Origin: Streptomyces sp. CA-210063
GTDB lineage: Bacteria; Actinomycetota; Actinomycetes; Streptomycetales; Streptomycetaceae
Direction of reading: 5' to 3'
Length of the DNA stretch: 64,000 nucleotides
Assembly (NCBI RefSeq): GCF_024612015.1
Contig: NZ_CP102512.1
Location: 8,556,001-8,620,000 of the forward strand
Under the pieces are notes generated by a model that saw nothing but the letters and a program-made list of their open reading frames with translations, made no database searches and was not told the origin of the DNA. Shown piece after piece: positions 24,942 to 33,670 of this stretch. Both the position numbers and the translations under genes were made by a program. How positions within the stretch are numbered: position 1 is the first letter of the stretch; every line of letters begins with the position of its first letter.

Positions 24942-26201
24942 ATGGCCGCCGGATATCTCGAGATCCTCAGGGCGCGGTACGCCGCGCGCCTGCTCGCCGG
25001 AACGCTGGTGGGCCGGCTGCCGAACGCCACTGCCGCGATCGCCGTCGTGCTCTTCGTGCGTGCGGAGGGCGGCACGTACAGCCTCGCGGGGGCGCTGGCC
25101 GCCGTGTACGGGGTCGCGAACGCGGTGGGGCAGCCGCTGCTGGGGCGGCTGGTGGATCTGTACGGGCAGCCGCGGGTGCAGTTGCCGGCGGCGCTCGTCT
25201 CGGCTCTCGGGATGACCGCGTTCGCGTTCGTGGGCCTCGATCCGCTGCCGGTGGCGTATGTCTCGATGGTGGTCGCCGGGTTCTTCACGCCGCCGCTGGA
25301 GGGCGGTCTGCGGGCGCTGTGGTCGAACGTCCTCCGCAAGGAGGAGCAGGTGCACACGGCGTACGCGATGGACGCGGTGGCGCAGGAGGTCATGTTCACG
25401 GTCGGGCCGCTGCTGGTGACGCTGTGTGTGTCGCTGTGGTCGGCGCAGGCGGCGCTGATCGTGCTGAACGTCATCGGGGTGCTCGGCGCGCTCTGGGTGG
25501 TGGTGTCGCCGCCCTCGCGCGCCTGGCGCTCCGCGCCGCGCGAGGCGCACTGGCTCGGCGCGTTGCGCTCGCCCGGGCTCCTGGCGCTGCTGGGCGCGTT
25601 CCTGTTCGTCGGGATCGCGCTGGGCTCGATCACGGTGGCCTCCGTGTCGTACGCGGACGGGCACGGTGGGGACGCCGTGTACGGATGGCTGATGGCGGGT
25701 GTCGGTTTCGGGGCGCTGGTCGGTGGGACGGCGTACGGGGCGCGGCGGTGGGGTGGTGCGCCGGAGCGGCGGCTTCAGGTGCTGGTGGCGTTGCTGGCGG
25801 TGTGTTACGTGCCGTTGACGCTGATGCCGGGTCCGGTGGCGATGACGGCGCTCACGGCGCTCGCCGGTGTGTTCCTGGCGCCCGCTCTCGCATGTGCGTT
25901 CGTGCTGGTCGACAGGCATGCGCCGCGTGGCACGGTGACCGAGGCGTTCTCGTGGATCGTGACGACGTTCACGGTGGGCGCGTCGGTCGGAACGGGTGTC
26001 GCGGGTCCTGTCGTGGAGTGGGGTGGAACGCTGTGGGGCTTCGTCGTTCCGGGGGCCGCGGGGGCCGTGTCGTTGCTGGTTCTGCTGGCCACCGGGCGGG
26101 TTCTCGCTGTTCCTTCCGAGGGTGCGGTGGTTGCGGTCTCATCGGAAAATGATCCAAACCGTGCTGTCGAACCCCGTTTCAGCTCGGTGGATCGGGCGTA
26201 A
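24942..26201 (+). CDS. MFS transporter
   Basis: A 419-residue inner-membrane transporter of the major facilitator superfamily with about 12 hydrophobic segments. Motif A-like loop GQPLLGRLVDLYGQPR lies between helices 2 and 3, and VVVSPPSRAW ends the first half. FSWIVTTFTVGASVGTGVAGPVVEWGG is a conserved helix 11 region of drug or sugar efflux types. The hydrophilic C-terminal tail is short. ATG 24942 has GAGAGGCAGG upstream. The substrate is unknown; control by the divergent LacI protein suggests a small ligand. The TAA stop overlaps the pafA -10 region. This pair interrupts the proteasome locus between prcA and pafA. Confidence 0.9.
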   Translation: MAAGYLEILRARYAARLLAGTLVGRLPNATAAIAVVLFVRAEGGTYSLAGALAAVYGVANAVGQPLLGRLVDLYGQPRVQLPAALVSALGMTAFAFVGLDPLPVAYVSMVVAGFFTPPLEGGLRALWSNVLRKEEQVHTAYAMDAVAQEVMFTVGPLLVTLCVSLWSAQAALIVLNVIGVLGALWVVVSPPSRAWRSAPREAHWLGALRSPGLLALLGAFLFVGIALGSITVASVSYADGHGGDAVYGWLMAGVGFGALVGGTAYGARRWGGAPERRLQVLVALLAVCYVPLTLMPGPVAMTALTALAGVFLAPALACAFVLVDRHAPRGTVTEAFSWIVTTFTVGASVGTGVAGPVVEWGGTLWGFVVPGAAGAVSLLVLLATGRVLAVPSEGAVVAVSSENDPNRAVEPRFSSVDRA

Positions 26202-26211
26202 TGTTCAGTCA
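26199..26211 (+). promoter_or_regulatory. Leaderless promoter of pafA
   Basis: TAATGT (26199-26204) is a good -10 with 6 bases to the ATG at 26211, and no ribosome site is present, so pafA probably has a leaderless message. The -10 overlaps the stop codon of the MFS gene. AGCTCGGTG with 9-bp spacing upstream is only a weak PafBC-type match. Confidence 0.45.
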
Positions 26212-27572
26212 TGGACCGCCGCATTTTCGGGCTGGAGAACGAGTACGGCGTCACGTGCACGTTCAGGGGACAGCGCCGTCTGTCTCCTGACGAGGTGGCT
26301 CGGTACCTCTTCCGCCGTGTCGTGTCATGGGGCCGCAGCAGCAATGTGTTTCTGCGGAACGGGGCCCGCCTCTATCTCGACGTGGGCTCACATCCGGAAT
26401 ACGCGACACCCGAATGTGACAACGTGACCGAACTGGTCACTCACGACAAGGCCGGCGAGCGCATTCTCGAAGGACTGCTGGTCGACGCCGAACGCCGCCT
26501 GCACGAGGAGGGAATCGCGGGCGACGTCTACCTCTTCAAGAACAACACGGACTCGGCGGGCAACTCATACGGTTGCCATGAGAACTATCTGGTGGCCCGG
26601 CACGGGGAGTTCTCCCGGCTCGCGGACATCCTGATTCCGTTCCTCGTCACCCGGCAGCTGCTGTGCGGCGCGGGCAAGGTGCTGCAGACCCCGCGTGGTG
26701 CGGTGTACTGCGTGAGCCAGCGCGCGGAGCACATCTGGGAGGGCGTCAGCTCGGCGACCACCCGCTCCCGGCCGATCATCAACACCCGCGACGAGCCGCA
26801 CGCGGACGCCGAGCGGTACCGCCGTCTCCACGTCATCGTGGGCGACTCGAACATGTCCGAGACGACCATGCTGCTCAAGGTCGGTGCCACCGACCTGGTG
26901 CTGCGCATGATCGAGGCGGGCACGGTCATGCGCGACCTCACCCTGGAGAACCCGATCCGGGCGATCCGCGAGGTCAGCCATGACATCACCGGCCGCCGCA
27001 AGGTGCGGCTGGCCAGCGGCCGTGAGGCCTCCGCGCTGGAGGTGCAGCGCGAGTACTACGAGAAGGCCGTGGACTTCGTCGAGCGCCGCGGCATCCGTAC
27101 GGGCACCGTCGAGCAGGTCCTGGAGCTGTGGGGCCGCACGCTGGACGCGATCGAGGCCGAGGACCTCGACCGGATCGGCACCGAAATCGACTGGGTGATG
27201 AAGTACAAGCTCATCGAGCGGTACCGCGCCAAGCACAACATGACCATGTCGCATCCGCGGGTCGCGCAGATAGACCTCGCGTATCACGACATCCACCGCC
27301 GTCGTGGTCTGTACTACCTCCTGGAGAGGAAAGGGCAAGCCGCCCGTATCTGCAATGACTTGAAGATCTTCGAGGGCAAGTCGGTTCCGCCCCAGACCAC
27401 TCGGGCCCGGCTGCGCGGGGACTTCATCCGGCGCGCCCAGGAACAGCGTCGTGATTTCACGGTCGACTGGGTGCATCTCAAGCTCAACGACCAGGCGCAA
27501 CGCACCGTGTTGTGCAAGGACCCGTTCCGTTCCGTCGACGACCGGGTGGAGAAGCTGATCGCGGGAATGTGA
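26211..27572 (+). CDS. pafA: Pup-protein ligase PafA
   Basis: A 453-residue ATP-dependent ligase that joins the C-terminal Glu of Pup to substrate lysines. It is homologous to Dop but lacks the Dop loop. GLENEYGV carries Glu9, [18 protein letters not shown] the catalytic Asp57, [20 protein letters not shown] the nucleotide-binding loop, and [26 protein letters not shown] a metal- and ATP-binding stretch. Its length is usual. It is separated from prcA by the LacI/MFS pair and followed by a terminator, then the FKBP genes and pafBC. Confidence 0.97.
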   Translation: MDRRIFGLENEYGVTCTFRGQRRLSPDEVARYLFRRVVSWGRSSNVFLRNGARLYLDVGSHPEYATPECDNVTELVTHDKAGERILEGLLVDAERRLHEEGIAGDVYLFKNNTDSAGNSYGCHENYLVARHGEFSRLADILIPFLVTRQLLCGAGKVLQTPRGAVYCVSQRAEHIWEGVSSATTRSRPIINTRDEPHADAERYRRLHVIVGDSNMSETTMLLKVGATDLVLRMIEAGTVMRDLTLENPIRAIREVSHDITGRRKVRLASGREASALEVQREYYEKAVDFVERRGIRTGTVEQVLELWGRTLDAIEAEDLDRIGTEIDWVMKYKLIERYRAKHNMTMSHPRVAQIDLAYHDIHRRRGLYYLLERKGQAARICNDLKIFEGKSVPPQTTRARLRGDFIRRAQEQRRDFTVDWVHLKLNDQAQRTVLCKDPFRSVDDRVEKLIAGM

Positions 27573-27596
27573 CCTCCGGTTGAGGAAACCGGCCGT

Positions 27597-27624
27597 GGGC
27601 CCCGTACGTTCTCGTACGGGGCCC
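27597..27624 (+). terminator. Terminator after pafA
   Basis: GGGCCCCGTACG-TTCT-CGTACGGGGCCC is a perfect 12-bp stem 25 bp after the pafA stop. Confidence 0.8.
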
Positions 27625-27680
27625 GTCGCACGCCCTAGAGTGGCGGGCGACCAGAGTGCCGTCTGAGATCTGAGGAACAC

Positions 27681-28625
27681 GTGCGCCGAATTGCCGGCCT
27701 TCTCGTCGTGCCGCTGCTGCTGCTCTCCGCAGCGGCCTGCGGCAGCGACGACGACAAGGGCTCCGACTCCACCTCCACGAAGAACGGAGTGCCCGCGATC
27801 ACCGAGGGCGCCGAGTTCGGGAAGAAGCCGACCCTCGCGAAGGGGGAGGGTGACCCGCCGAAAGAGTTGAAGGCCGAGGTCATCAGCGAGGGCGACGGCG
27901 CGAAGCTGAAGAAGGGTGACGTCGCCGAGGTGAACTACCTCGGCCAGGAGTACGACGAGTCGGAGCCCTTCGACAACAGCTTCGACAAGAAGCAGACGTT
28001 CCCGGTCACTCTGGGGGCGGGTGGTGTCATCCAGGGCTGGGAGCAGGGCCTGGAGGGCCAGAAGATCGGCAGCCGGGTGGAGCTGGTGATCCCCCCGGAG
28101 CTGGGGTACGGGGCGCAGGGCCAGGGCGACATCAAGGCGAACGCCACGCTGGTCTTCGTCGTGGACATCGTGAAGGGCACGTCGATCCCCGCCTCGGCGA
28201 AGGGTACGGAGGTCGCGCAGGACAACATCGACCTGCCGAAGGTCGGCACGAACGCCGACGGCAAGGCGCCCACGGTGACGATGCCGAAGGACAGTGACCC
28301 ACCGACGAAGCTCGTCTCGAACTACGTCCTGGAGAGCGACGGCGCCGTCGTGAAGGACACGGACAGTGTGGTCGTGAACTATGTCGCCCTGCTCTGGGAG
28401 GGCGGCAAGAAGTTCGACAGTACGTACGACACGGGTAAGACGGTGACGTTCCCGCTGGACCAGCTGACGCTGAAGGGCCTGAAGGACGGTCTGGTGGGGA
28501 AGAAGGCCGGTAGCCGGGTGCTTCTCGTCGTGCCGCCCGACCAGGCCTTCGGCGACAAGGAGCAGCAGGGCATCCCGAAGAACTCCACGTTGGTCTTCGC
28601 TGTCGACATTCTGGCCGTGGTGTAA
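27681..28625 (+). CDS. FKBP-type peptidyl-prolyl isomerase lipoprotein with two FKBP domains
   Basis: A 314-residue extracytoplasmic folding factor. The signal peptide ends in the lipobox SAAAC with Cys20. A Ser/Thr/Lys-rich linker is followed by an FKBP domain (about 65-165) with GVIQGWEQGLEGQKIGSRVELVIPPELGYGAQ. A second, more diverged domain (about 205-314) has FPLDQLTLKGLKDGLVGKKAGSRVLLVVPPDQAFGD. The second lacks the aromatic VIPGWE-type motif, so it may be less active or structural. GTG 27681 has TGAGGAA upstream. It pairs with the cytoplasmic FKBP next door, an arrangement common in actinobacteria downstream of pafA. Confidence 0.9.
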   Translation: MRRIAGLLVVPLLLLSAAACGSDDDKGSDSTSTKNGVPAITEGAEFGKKPTLAKGEGDPPKELKAEVISEGDGAKLKKGDVAEVNYLGQEYDESEPFDNSFDKKQTFPVTLGAGGVIQGWEQGLEGQKIGSRVELVIPPELGYGAQGQGDIKANATLVFVVDIVKGTSIPASAKGTEVAQDNIDLPKVGTNADGKAPTVTMPKDSDPPTKLVSNYVLESDGAVVKDTDSVVVNYVALLWEGGKKFDSTYDTGKTVTFPLDQLTLKGLKDGLVGKKAGSRVLLVVPPDQAFGDKEQQGIPKNSTLVFAVDILAVV

Positions 28626-28687
28626 GACTGGGCAGGTTGCCCATCAGTCATCGCGCATGACGTTCGTACGACATAGGAGCCAGTGCA

Positions 28688-29059
28688 GTGAGTATCGAAA
28701 AGCCCGAGATCGACTTCCCCGGTGGCGAGCCCCCGAAGGACCTTGAGATCAAGGACATCTGGGTGGGCGACGGCGCGGAGGCCAAGGCGGGCGACACCGT
28801 CCTGGTGCACTACGTGGGCGTGGCCTTCTCCACCGGTGAGGAGTTCGACGCGTCCTGGAACCGCGGCACGCCGCTGGAGTTCCGGCTCGGCGTCGGCCAG
28901 GTCATCGCCGGCTGGGACCAGGGCGTGCAGGGCATGAAGGTCGGCGGCCGTCGTCAGCTGATCATCCCGGCGCACCTCGCGTACGGCGACCGCGGTGCCG
29001 GCGGCCGTATCGGCCCCGGCGAGACGCTGATCTTCGTCTGCGACCTGGTCAAGGTCTGA
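28688..29059 (+). CDS. FKBP-type peptidyl-prolyl cis-trans isomerase
   Basis: A 123-residue single-domain cytoplasmic FKBP that isomerises X-Pro bonds. Conserved active-site stretches are TVLVHYVGVAFSTGEEFDASW, FRLGVGQVIAGWDQGVQGMKVGGRRQLIIPAHLAYGDRG and IGPGETLIFVCDLVKV. No signal peptide is present. GTG 28688 has AGGAG 10 bases before. Its last codons are part of a 19-bp tandem duplication that runs past the stop. It is probably cotranscribed with the lipoprotein FKBP, 62 bp upstream. Confidence 0.93.
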   Translation: MSIEKPEIDFPGGEPPKDLEIKDIWVGDGAEAKAGDTVLVHYVGVAFSTGEEFDASWNRGTPLEFRLGVGQVIAGWDQGVQGMKVGGRRQLIIPAHLAYGDRGAGGRIGPGETLIFVCDLVKV

Positions 29060-29082
29060 TCGACTGGTCAAGGTCTGATCGA
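29045..29082 (+). repeat. 19-bp tandem duplication across the FKBP stop codon
   Basis: CTGGTCAAGGTCTGATCGA occurs twice in direct tandem (29045-29063 and 29064-29082). The first copy holds the last codons and TGA of the gene. A third partial copy (GGGTCTGATCG) and GTCGTACCGG-type repeats follow to about 29140, so the 29060-29305 spacer looks built from small duplications. Confidence 0.8.
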
Positions 29083-29305
29083 CCGGAGTGGGGTCTGATC
29101 GTCGTACCGGTCGACTGTCTGGTCGTCGTACCGGATGGTTGTCCGGTCGACCGATCCGCTTGATCGTCGGTCCATGTGGGTCTGGGATCCGACCGGACTC
29201 GATCACCTGGGGTCCATGCCTGTCCGGGCATGGGCCCTCGGCTTTTGCCGCGACGCTTCGTAGCGGTACGGTCGTGCCGCAGAAGCACCCATAGGAAGGG
29301 CGTCG

Positions 29306-30283
29306 ATGGCCATTGCCAAGGCCGAGCGGCTGATGAACCTGGCGCTGTGTCTGCTGGGGACGCGCCGGCCGCTCAGCAAGCGCGAGCTGCGGGATTCCAT
29401 CGAGGCGTACGTCGAGGCCGTCAGGCCGGAAAACGGTGCGGCCGGCTCCGACGACTCCTTCAACCGCATGTTCGAGCGCGACAAGGACGATCTGCGCGAA
29501 CTCGGCCTGGTCATCGAGACGGTGGAGAACCTCGACGGCGAGGTCGGCTATCTGGCCCGCCGCGACAGCAACAGCCTCCCGCCCATCACCCTCGACGCCG
29601 AGGAGGCCGCAGCCCTCGGACTCGCCGCGAAGGTCTGGCAGCAGGCCCGCCTCGCCGGTGCCGCGAGCGGCGCCCTGCAGAAGCTGCGCGCGGCCGGGCT
29701 GCCCGAGGACGTCGACCCGTACGAGCCCCATGGGGCCCTGGAGCCGCGTATCCCGGTGCACGAGGCCGCCTTCGAGCCGCTGATGCTGGCCTGCCGCGAC
29801 CGCCGCCCGGTCGTGTTCGAGTATCGCAAGGCCACCGCCGCCCGCCCCGAGCCCCGGCATGTGGAGCCGTGGGCGCTGGAGTGCTGGCGCGGCCACTGGT
29901 ACCTCGCCGGCTGGGACCGCGACCGGGGCGCCGAGCGCGTCTTCCGGCTCTCGCGGATCACCGGCAAGGTCCGCAGCCGGGGCGGCGCCTTCACCGTCGA
30001 GGTGCCGGACGTCGTCACCGTCCGGGAGACGGTCGCGAGCTGGGCGGGGGAGACCGCCGACCGCTCCGCGCTGATCCGGCTGCGTACGGGCGCCGGCTAC
30101 CCGCTGCGCGCGAAGGCCTCCGCCGCACGGGAACTCGGCGACGGCTGGGACGAGTTGGAGATTCCGTACGGGCACGGTCTGGACGCCTGGCTGGTCGAGT
30201 TCGGGCCCGACGTGGTGGTCCTGGAGCCCGCCGAGCTGCGGGCCGACGTGGTGGACCGGCTGCGTGCCGTGGCCAAGGGTTGA
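29306..30283 (+). CDS. pafB: WYL-domain transcriptional regulator PafB
   Basis: A 325-residue subunit of the PafBC complex, which activates DNA-damage genes independently of LexA. The N-terminal winged helix (ERLMNLALCLLGTRRPLSKRELRDSI) binds DNA. The central WYL domain (about 150-230) has VVFEYRK, HVEPWALECWRGHWYLAGWDRDRGAERVFRLSRI. The C-terminal WCX part is ALIRLRTGAGYPLRAKA...ELEIPYG. ATG 29306 has AGGAAGGGC before it. pafC follows after 15 bp. Candidate targets carrying its promoter type are found elsewhere in this window. Confidence 0.93.
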   Translation: MAIAKAERLMNLALCLLGTRRPLSKRELRDSIEAYVEAVRPENGAAGSDDSFNRMFERDKDDLRELGLVIETVENLDGEVGYLARRDSNSLPPITLDAEEAAALGLAAKVWQQARLAGAASGALQKLRAAGLPEDVDPYEPHGALEPRIPVHEAAFEPLMLACRDRRPVVFEYRKATAARPEPRHVEPWALECWRGHWYLAGWDRDRGAERVFRLSRITGKVRSRGGAFTVEVPDVVTVRETVASWAGETADRSALIRLRTGAGYPLRAKASAARELGDGWDELEIPYGHGLDAWLVEFGPDVVVLEPAELRADVVDRLRAVAKG

Positions 30284-30298
30284 GGGGGACGTAAGAAC

Positions 30299-31297
30299 GT
30301 GGTGGGAAAACCGGCGCGGCCGGGGAACGCCATCGACCAGACCCGGCGGATGCTCTCCCTGGTGACGTATCTGCGGGAGCGGCCCGGCGCCCGGATCGAG
30401 GACGTCGCCCGCGCCTTCGGGATCACCGAGGACGAACTGGTCTCGGACCTCGATGTGCTGCCCATGTGCGGGACCAGCTTCCGCGGCGGTGATCTGCTCG
30501 ACATCGACACCGACGGTGAGCGCATCTGGTGGCACAACCCGGCCGCCCTCGGCGCGGAGGCCGCAGAGCCGCTGCGGCTGGCCGCCGACGAGGCCACCGC
30601 CCTGCTGGTGGCCGCCCGCGCGGTCGCCACGCTGCCCGGGCTGCGGGAGAGCGACCGGCAGGCCCTGCTGCGGGCCACCGCCAAGGTCGAGACCGCGGCC
30701 GGGGAGGCGGCGGGCGCCAGCTCCCGCCTGTCGGTCACCTTCGAGGCCGAGGGCGGGGTCTTCGCCGACGTCGACCGGGCCATCTCGGAGCGGCGGCGGC
30801 TGTGGATCCGCTACTACTCGCCCGCCCGCGACGAGGTCACCGAACGCGAGATCGACCCGATCCGTCTGGTCAGCGTCGGCCACACCTATGTCGAGGCCTG
30901 GTGCCGCCGCTCCGAGGCCCGCCGTACCTTCCGGCTGGACCGGGTCGCCGAGATCAAGATCCTCGACGAGCCGTCCGCGCCGCCCGAGATCGAGCTGCGG
31001 GACCTGTCGGAGGCGCTGGTGCAGCCCGCCGCCGAGGACCCCGAGGTCGTCGTCGAGGTCGGCCCCGGCGGGCGCTGGGTCGCCGAGTACTACCCGCACG
31101 ACAGCGCCGAGGAGCTGCCGGACGGCGGGCTGCGCATCAGTCTGCGCACCCCCGAGCCCGCCTCGCTGCGGCGCCTGGCGCTGCGGCTCGGGCGCGACGG
31201 ACGGATCGTCTCCCCGCAGGACCTCGCCGACAGCGCCCGCCGGGCGGCCCGCGAGGCACTGGCGGCCTACGACGAGACCGTGACGACGAGACCGTGA
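30299..31297 (+). CDS. pafC: WYL-domain transcriptional regulator PafC
   Basis: A 332-residue partner of PafB. The N-terminal helix-turn-helix is RRMLSLVTYLRERPGARIEDVARAFGITEDELVSDLDVL. The WYL domain is LWIRYYSPARDEVTEREIDPIRLVSVGHTYVEAWCRRSEARRTFRLDRVAEI. The C-terminal WCX domain ends near PASLRRLALRLGRDGRI. The GTG start at 30299 lies 15 bp after pafB, with GAGGGGGACG before it, so the two are cotranscribed and probably coupled. Both act as one heterodimer on promoters with a TTGTCRVTG-N8-TAnnnT pattern. Confidence 0.93.
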   Translation: MVGKPARPGNAIDQTRRMLSLVTYLRERPGARIEDVARAFGITEDELVSDLDVLPMCGTSFRGGDLLDIDTDGERIWWHNPAALGAEAAEPLRLAADEATALLVAARAVATLPGLRESDRQALLRATAKVETAAGEAAGASSRLSVTFEAEGGVFADVDRAISERRRLWIRYYSPARDEVTEREIDPIRLVSVGHTYVEAWCRRSEARRTFRLDRVAEIKILDEPSAPPEIELRDLSEALVQPAAEDPEVVVEVGPGGRWVAEYYPHDSAEELPDGGLRISLRTPEPASLRRLALRLGRDGRIVSPQDLADSARRAAREALAAYDETVTTRP

Positions 31298-31334
31298 CGA
31301 CGGCGTACGACCGGAAAAGGGAGATGCGAGGGCT

Positions 31335-31664
31335 GTGAGCGGCGGGTCGGTTGTGTCGGGTGTGAAGGCCGGCGTGAAGTCCGGTGTGCAGGAGATCCAG
31401 GAGATGACCGTGGCGGTCGCCTTCGCGGGCATGAAGAGGGCCGTCGACGTGGTGTTCAGAGCCGGCTGCCCCGACTGCCGGGCCAACGTCGAGCTGGGCG
31501 CGAGCGCGCTGCGCCTGGCCATCGGCGCCACCAGCAAGACCACCTTCTACTCCTTCACCTGCCCCGAGTGCGGCATCGCCGTCCGCAAGCCGGCCGGCGA
31601 ACGGATCATCGAGCTGCTGACCGGGGGCGGGGTGCGGACCCTGCGGCTGCATTCGGCGGGCTAG
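31335..31664 (+). CDS. Small zinc-ribbon-like protein, unknown function
   Basis: A 109-residue protein. CPDCRAN and, about 30 residues later, CPECGIAV form a four-cysteine metal-binding pair. The N-terminus (SGVKAGVKSGVQEIQEMTVAVAFAGMKRAV) is helical and amphipathic. GTG 31335 has GGGAG and AGGG nearby. It follows pafC by 37 bp and may belong to the same transcript. I do not recognise a named family. Its stop codon overlaps the -10 of the next gene. Confidence 0.75.
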   Translation: MSGGSVVSGVKAGVKSGVQEIQEMTVAVAFAGMKRAVDVVFRAGCPDCRANVELGASALRLAIGATSKTTFYSFTCPECGIAVRKPAGERIIELLTGGGVRTLRLHSAG

Positions 31665-31674
31665 GGTCGGCGCC

Positions 31675-31869
31675 ATGTTCTGGGCGATGTTCGCGGTAGC
31701 CATGGGTTTCATGGGGCTCGTCGTGCTCGGCGTGCTCGCCGTGCGGGTCTTTCTGGAGGCTCAGCGGCTGGGCGCGCAGGTCACGGAGTCGGCGCGGCGG
31801 ATCAACCGGGCGGCGGAGGACCTGGAGCGGGCGACGGCGAGCGCGGCCCGCTCTGTGGACACTCTGTGA
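31675..31869 (+). CDS. Small single-pass membrane protein
   Basis: A 64-residue protein with one hydrophobic helix (MFWAMFAVAMGFMGLVVLGVLAVRVFL) followed by an amphipathic, probably coiled-coil cytoplasmic helix (EAQRLGAQVTESARRINRAAEDLERATASAAR). ATG 31675 lies 7 bases after TAGGGT (31662-31667) and lacks a ribosome site, so it may have its own leaderless promoter. The function is unknown. It sits upstream of tatA, but a 258-bp spacer intervenes. Confidence 0.7.
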   Translation: MFWAMFAVAMGFMGLVVLGVLAVRVFLEAQRLGAQVTESARRINRAAEDLERATASAARSVDTL

Positions 31870-32127
31870 GTTGCGACCGAGGCCCCTGTGAGTTGGCAGC
31901 CGGGTGCGTTTTGCGCCACTTCGCCCTGTCACCTTCTCACCTTCGGCAGGTACGCTGCCTGTCGCGGCGCGGAGAACGAGGCCCGGGTCGCGAATCGGGA
32001 GTACGCACAGGGATTGCCTGACATTCACCCCTGAGCGTTACGATCGCTGCCAACACGATCGTTCGGACACTTGTCCGACCGGTCGGACGGCCCCCACCCG
32101 CCGCCTCGGTGAAGAAGGAAGACAGCT

Positions 32128-32415
32128 ATGGGTAACCTCGGCCCCACCGAGATCATTCTGATCCTCGTCGTCATCATCCTGCTGTTCGGTGCGAAGAAGC
32201 TTCCGGACATGGCGCGCTCGCTGGGCAAGTCCGCCCGCATCCTCAAGAGCGAGGCCAAGGCCATGAAGTCCGACGGTCAGGACGACACCACCGCGGCGGC
32301 CGCGCCTCCGCACCAGAACAGCGAGGCCGCGGCGCAGCGCACCATCCAGGCCGCTCCCGGCGATGTGACCAGCTCCCGCCCGGTCGCCGAGCCGACGGAC
32401 ACGACCAAGCGCTGA
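32128..32415 (+). CDS. tatA: Sec-independent translocase protein TatA
   Basis: A 95-residue component that forms the variable pore of the twin-arginine pathway for folded proteins. A short N-terminal membrane helix (LGPTEIILILVVIILLFGAKKLPDMARSLGKSARIL) is followed by the FGxKKLP hinge and an amphipathic helix. A flexible Ala/Thr/Pro-rich tail follows. ATG 32128 has AAGAAGGAAGA upstream. A possible promoter is TTGCCT (32014) with TACGAT (32039). tatC follows after 50 bp. Confidence 0.95.
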   Translation: MGNLGPTEIILILVVIILLFGAKKLPDMARSLGKSARILKSEAKAMKSDGQDDTTAAAAPPHQNSEAAAQRTIQAAPGDVTSSRPVAEPTDTTKR

Positions 32416-32465
32416 CGCAAGGCCGGACAAGACTTCCGGCCTGCCGCACGAGATGAGGACGTGGG

Positions 32466-33434
32466 TTGCTCAAGTCTGCCCGCAAAACGGAGAAGGACAA
32501 GGATCCGGAGGGGCGGATGCCCCTCGCGGAGCACCTGCGCGAGCTGCGAAACCGCCTTGTCAAGAGCCTGCTGGCGATCGTCGTCACGACGGTCATCGCG
32601 ATCATGTTCTACAAGGACATCATCCAGTTCTTCACGGATCCCATTCTCGAAGCGGTGGGATGCCAATACAGCTTCGCCGAACTGGCGAAGGACAGTAGTC
32701 AGACCAGTTGCGCGCGCATCGTGCAGAACGGCCTGCTGAGCCCGTTCACACTGGCCCTCACGGTTGCGCTGTCATCGGGCGTGGTGCTCGCCGCCCCGGT
32801 CTGGCTGTACCAGCTCTGGGCGTTCGTCGCGCCCGGTCTGCACCGGAACGAGAAGAAGTACAGCCTCGGCTTCGTGGCGGCGGGCTTCCCTCTGTTCCTC
32901 ATGGGCTCGTACTTCGCCTACTGGTCGTTGCCCAAGATGGCGTCGGTCATGCTGCAGTTCTCGATCATCGGAAGCGACAACCAGCTTCCCCTCGATGATC
33001 TGCTGAACCTGATCATGCGGATGATCGTCGTCTTCGGCCTCTCCTTCGAGCTGCCCCTGTTGCTCGTGATGCTGAACTTCGGAGGCGTCCTCTCCGGCAA
33101 GAAGATGGCCGGCTGGTGGCGGGCGATGATCCTGGGCATCACGCTGTTCGCGGCGATCGCCACCCCCAGTACCGACCCCATCTCCATGATGGCGCTGGCG
33201 GGCCCGATCTGGGTCCTGTACTTCTGCGCGTGTGCCGTCGCGCTGATCAACGACAGGCGCCGGGCCCGCGTCGAGGCCATGAAGCCGAGCGACGACGAGG
33301 CGTCCGAGCTGGACCTCACCCCCGACGAGGTCGAGGAGGTCGAGGCCGTCTCGGCGAGCCGGGCACTGCCCGCGCCGTCGCCGGCGCCGGAGATCGAACG
33401 CGACCGGGTCAACGGCTACGACGACGTCACCTGA
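32466..33434 (+). CDS. tatC: Sec-independent translocase protein TatC
   Basis: A 322-residue membrane protein with six helices that recognises twin-arginine signal peptides. The conserved N-terminal region is MPLAEHLRELRNRLVKSLLAI. The first periplasmic loop and LSPFTLALTVALSSGVVLAAPVWLYQLWAFVAPGLHRNEKK are typical, and FGLSFELPLLLVMLNFGG marks helix 4. The C-terminal tail is long and acidic. The TTG start at 32466 was chosen because GAGGACG precedes it and it gives the usual short Lys-rich N-terminus. It is cotranscribed with tatA. Confidence 0.95.
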   Translation: MLKSARKTEKDKDPEGRMPLAEHLRELRNRLVKSLLAIVVTTVIAIMFYKDIIQFFTDPILEAVGCQYSFAELAKDSSQTSCARIVQNGLLSPFTLALTVALSSGVVLAAPVWLYQLWAFVAPGLHRNEKKYSLGFVAAGFPLFLMGSYFAYWSLPKMASVMLQFSIIGSDNQLPLDDLLNLIMRMIVVFGLSFELPLLLVMLNFGGVLSGKKMAGWWRAMILGITLFAAIATPSTDPISMMALAGPIWVLYFCACAVALINDRRRARVEAMKPSDDEASELDLTPDEVEEVEAVSASRALPAPSPAPEIERDRVNGYDDVT

Positions 33435-33463
33435 CCCGAGGAAGACACCTCGCAGGCCGCCAC

Positions 33464-33497
33464 ACGGCCGGGGCGCCCACACGGCGCACCCGGCCGT
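33464..33497 (+). terminator. Probable terminator after tatC
   Basis: ACGGCCGGG (33464-33472) pairs with CCCGGCCGT (33489-33497), a 9-bp stem around a 16-base loop, 29 bp after the tatC stop. Confidence 0.55.
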
Positions 33498-33637
33498 TCG
33501 CGCGTCCTGGCGCGACATCACGCCCCGTGCCTCGTGCGCCGCCGTGGGCGCCGGACCACGACCGTATCCAGGCCCGAGGCCCTGAACTGCGGTGATCCTG
33601 TGCCGCCCAGGCACCGATCCGGATAATGATCGTCCTG

Positions 33638-33660
33638 TTGTCAGTGGGGGCCGGTAGTCT
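33638..33660 (+). promoter_or_regulatory. PafBC/RecA-NDp-type promoter of the Ski2-like helicase
   Basis: TTGTCAGTG (33638-33646), then exactly 8 bp, then TAGTCT (33655-33660). This is a full match to TTGTCRVTG-N8-TAnnnT. The ATG is 10 bases after the -10, leaving a leader of only a few nucleotides and no ribosome site. Confidence 0.75.
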
Positions 33661-33670
33661 CGAAAGCACG

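Noticed and set aside
23805..25919. A 704-codon open frame on the minus strand
   Set aside because: Only its 3' half is the LacI regulator. The rest is antisense to the MFS gene and reads as Arg/His-rich low-complexity sequence.
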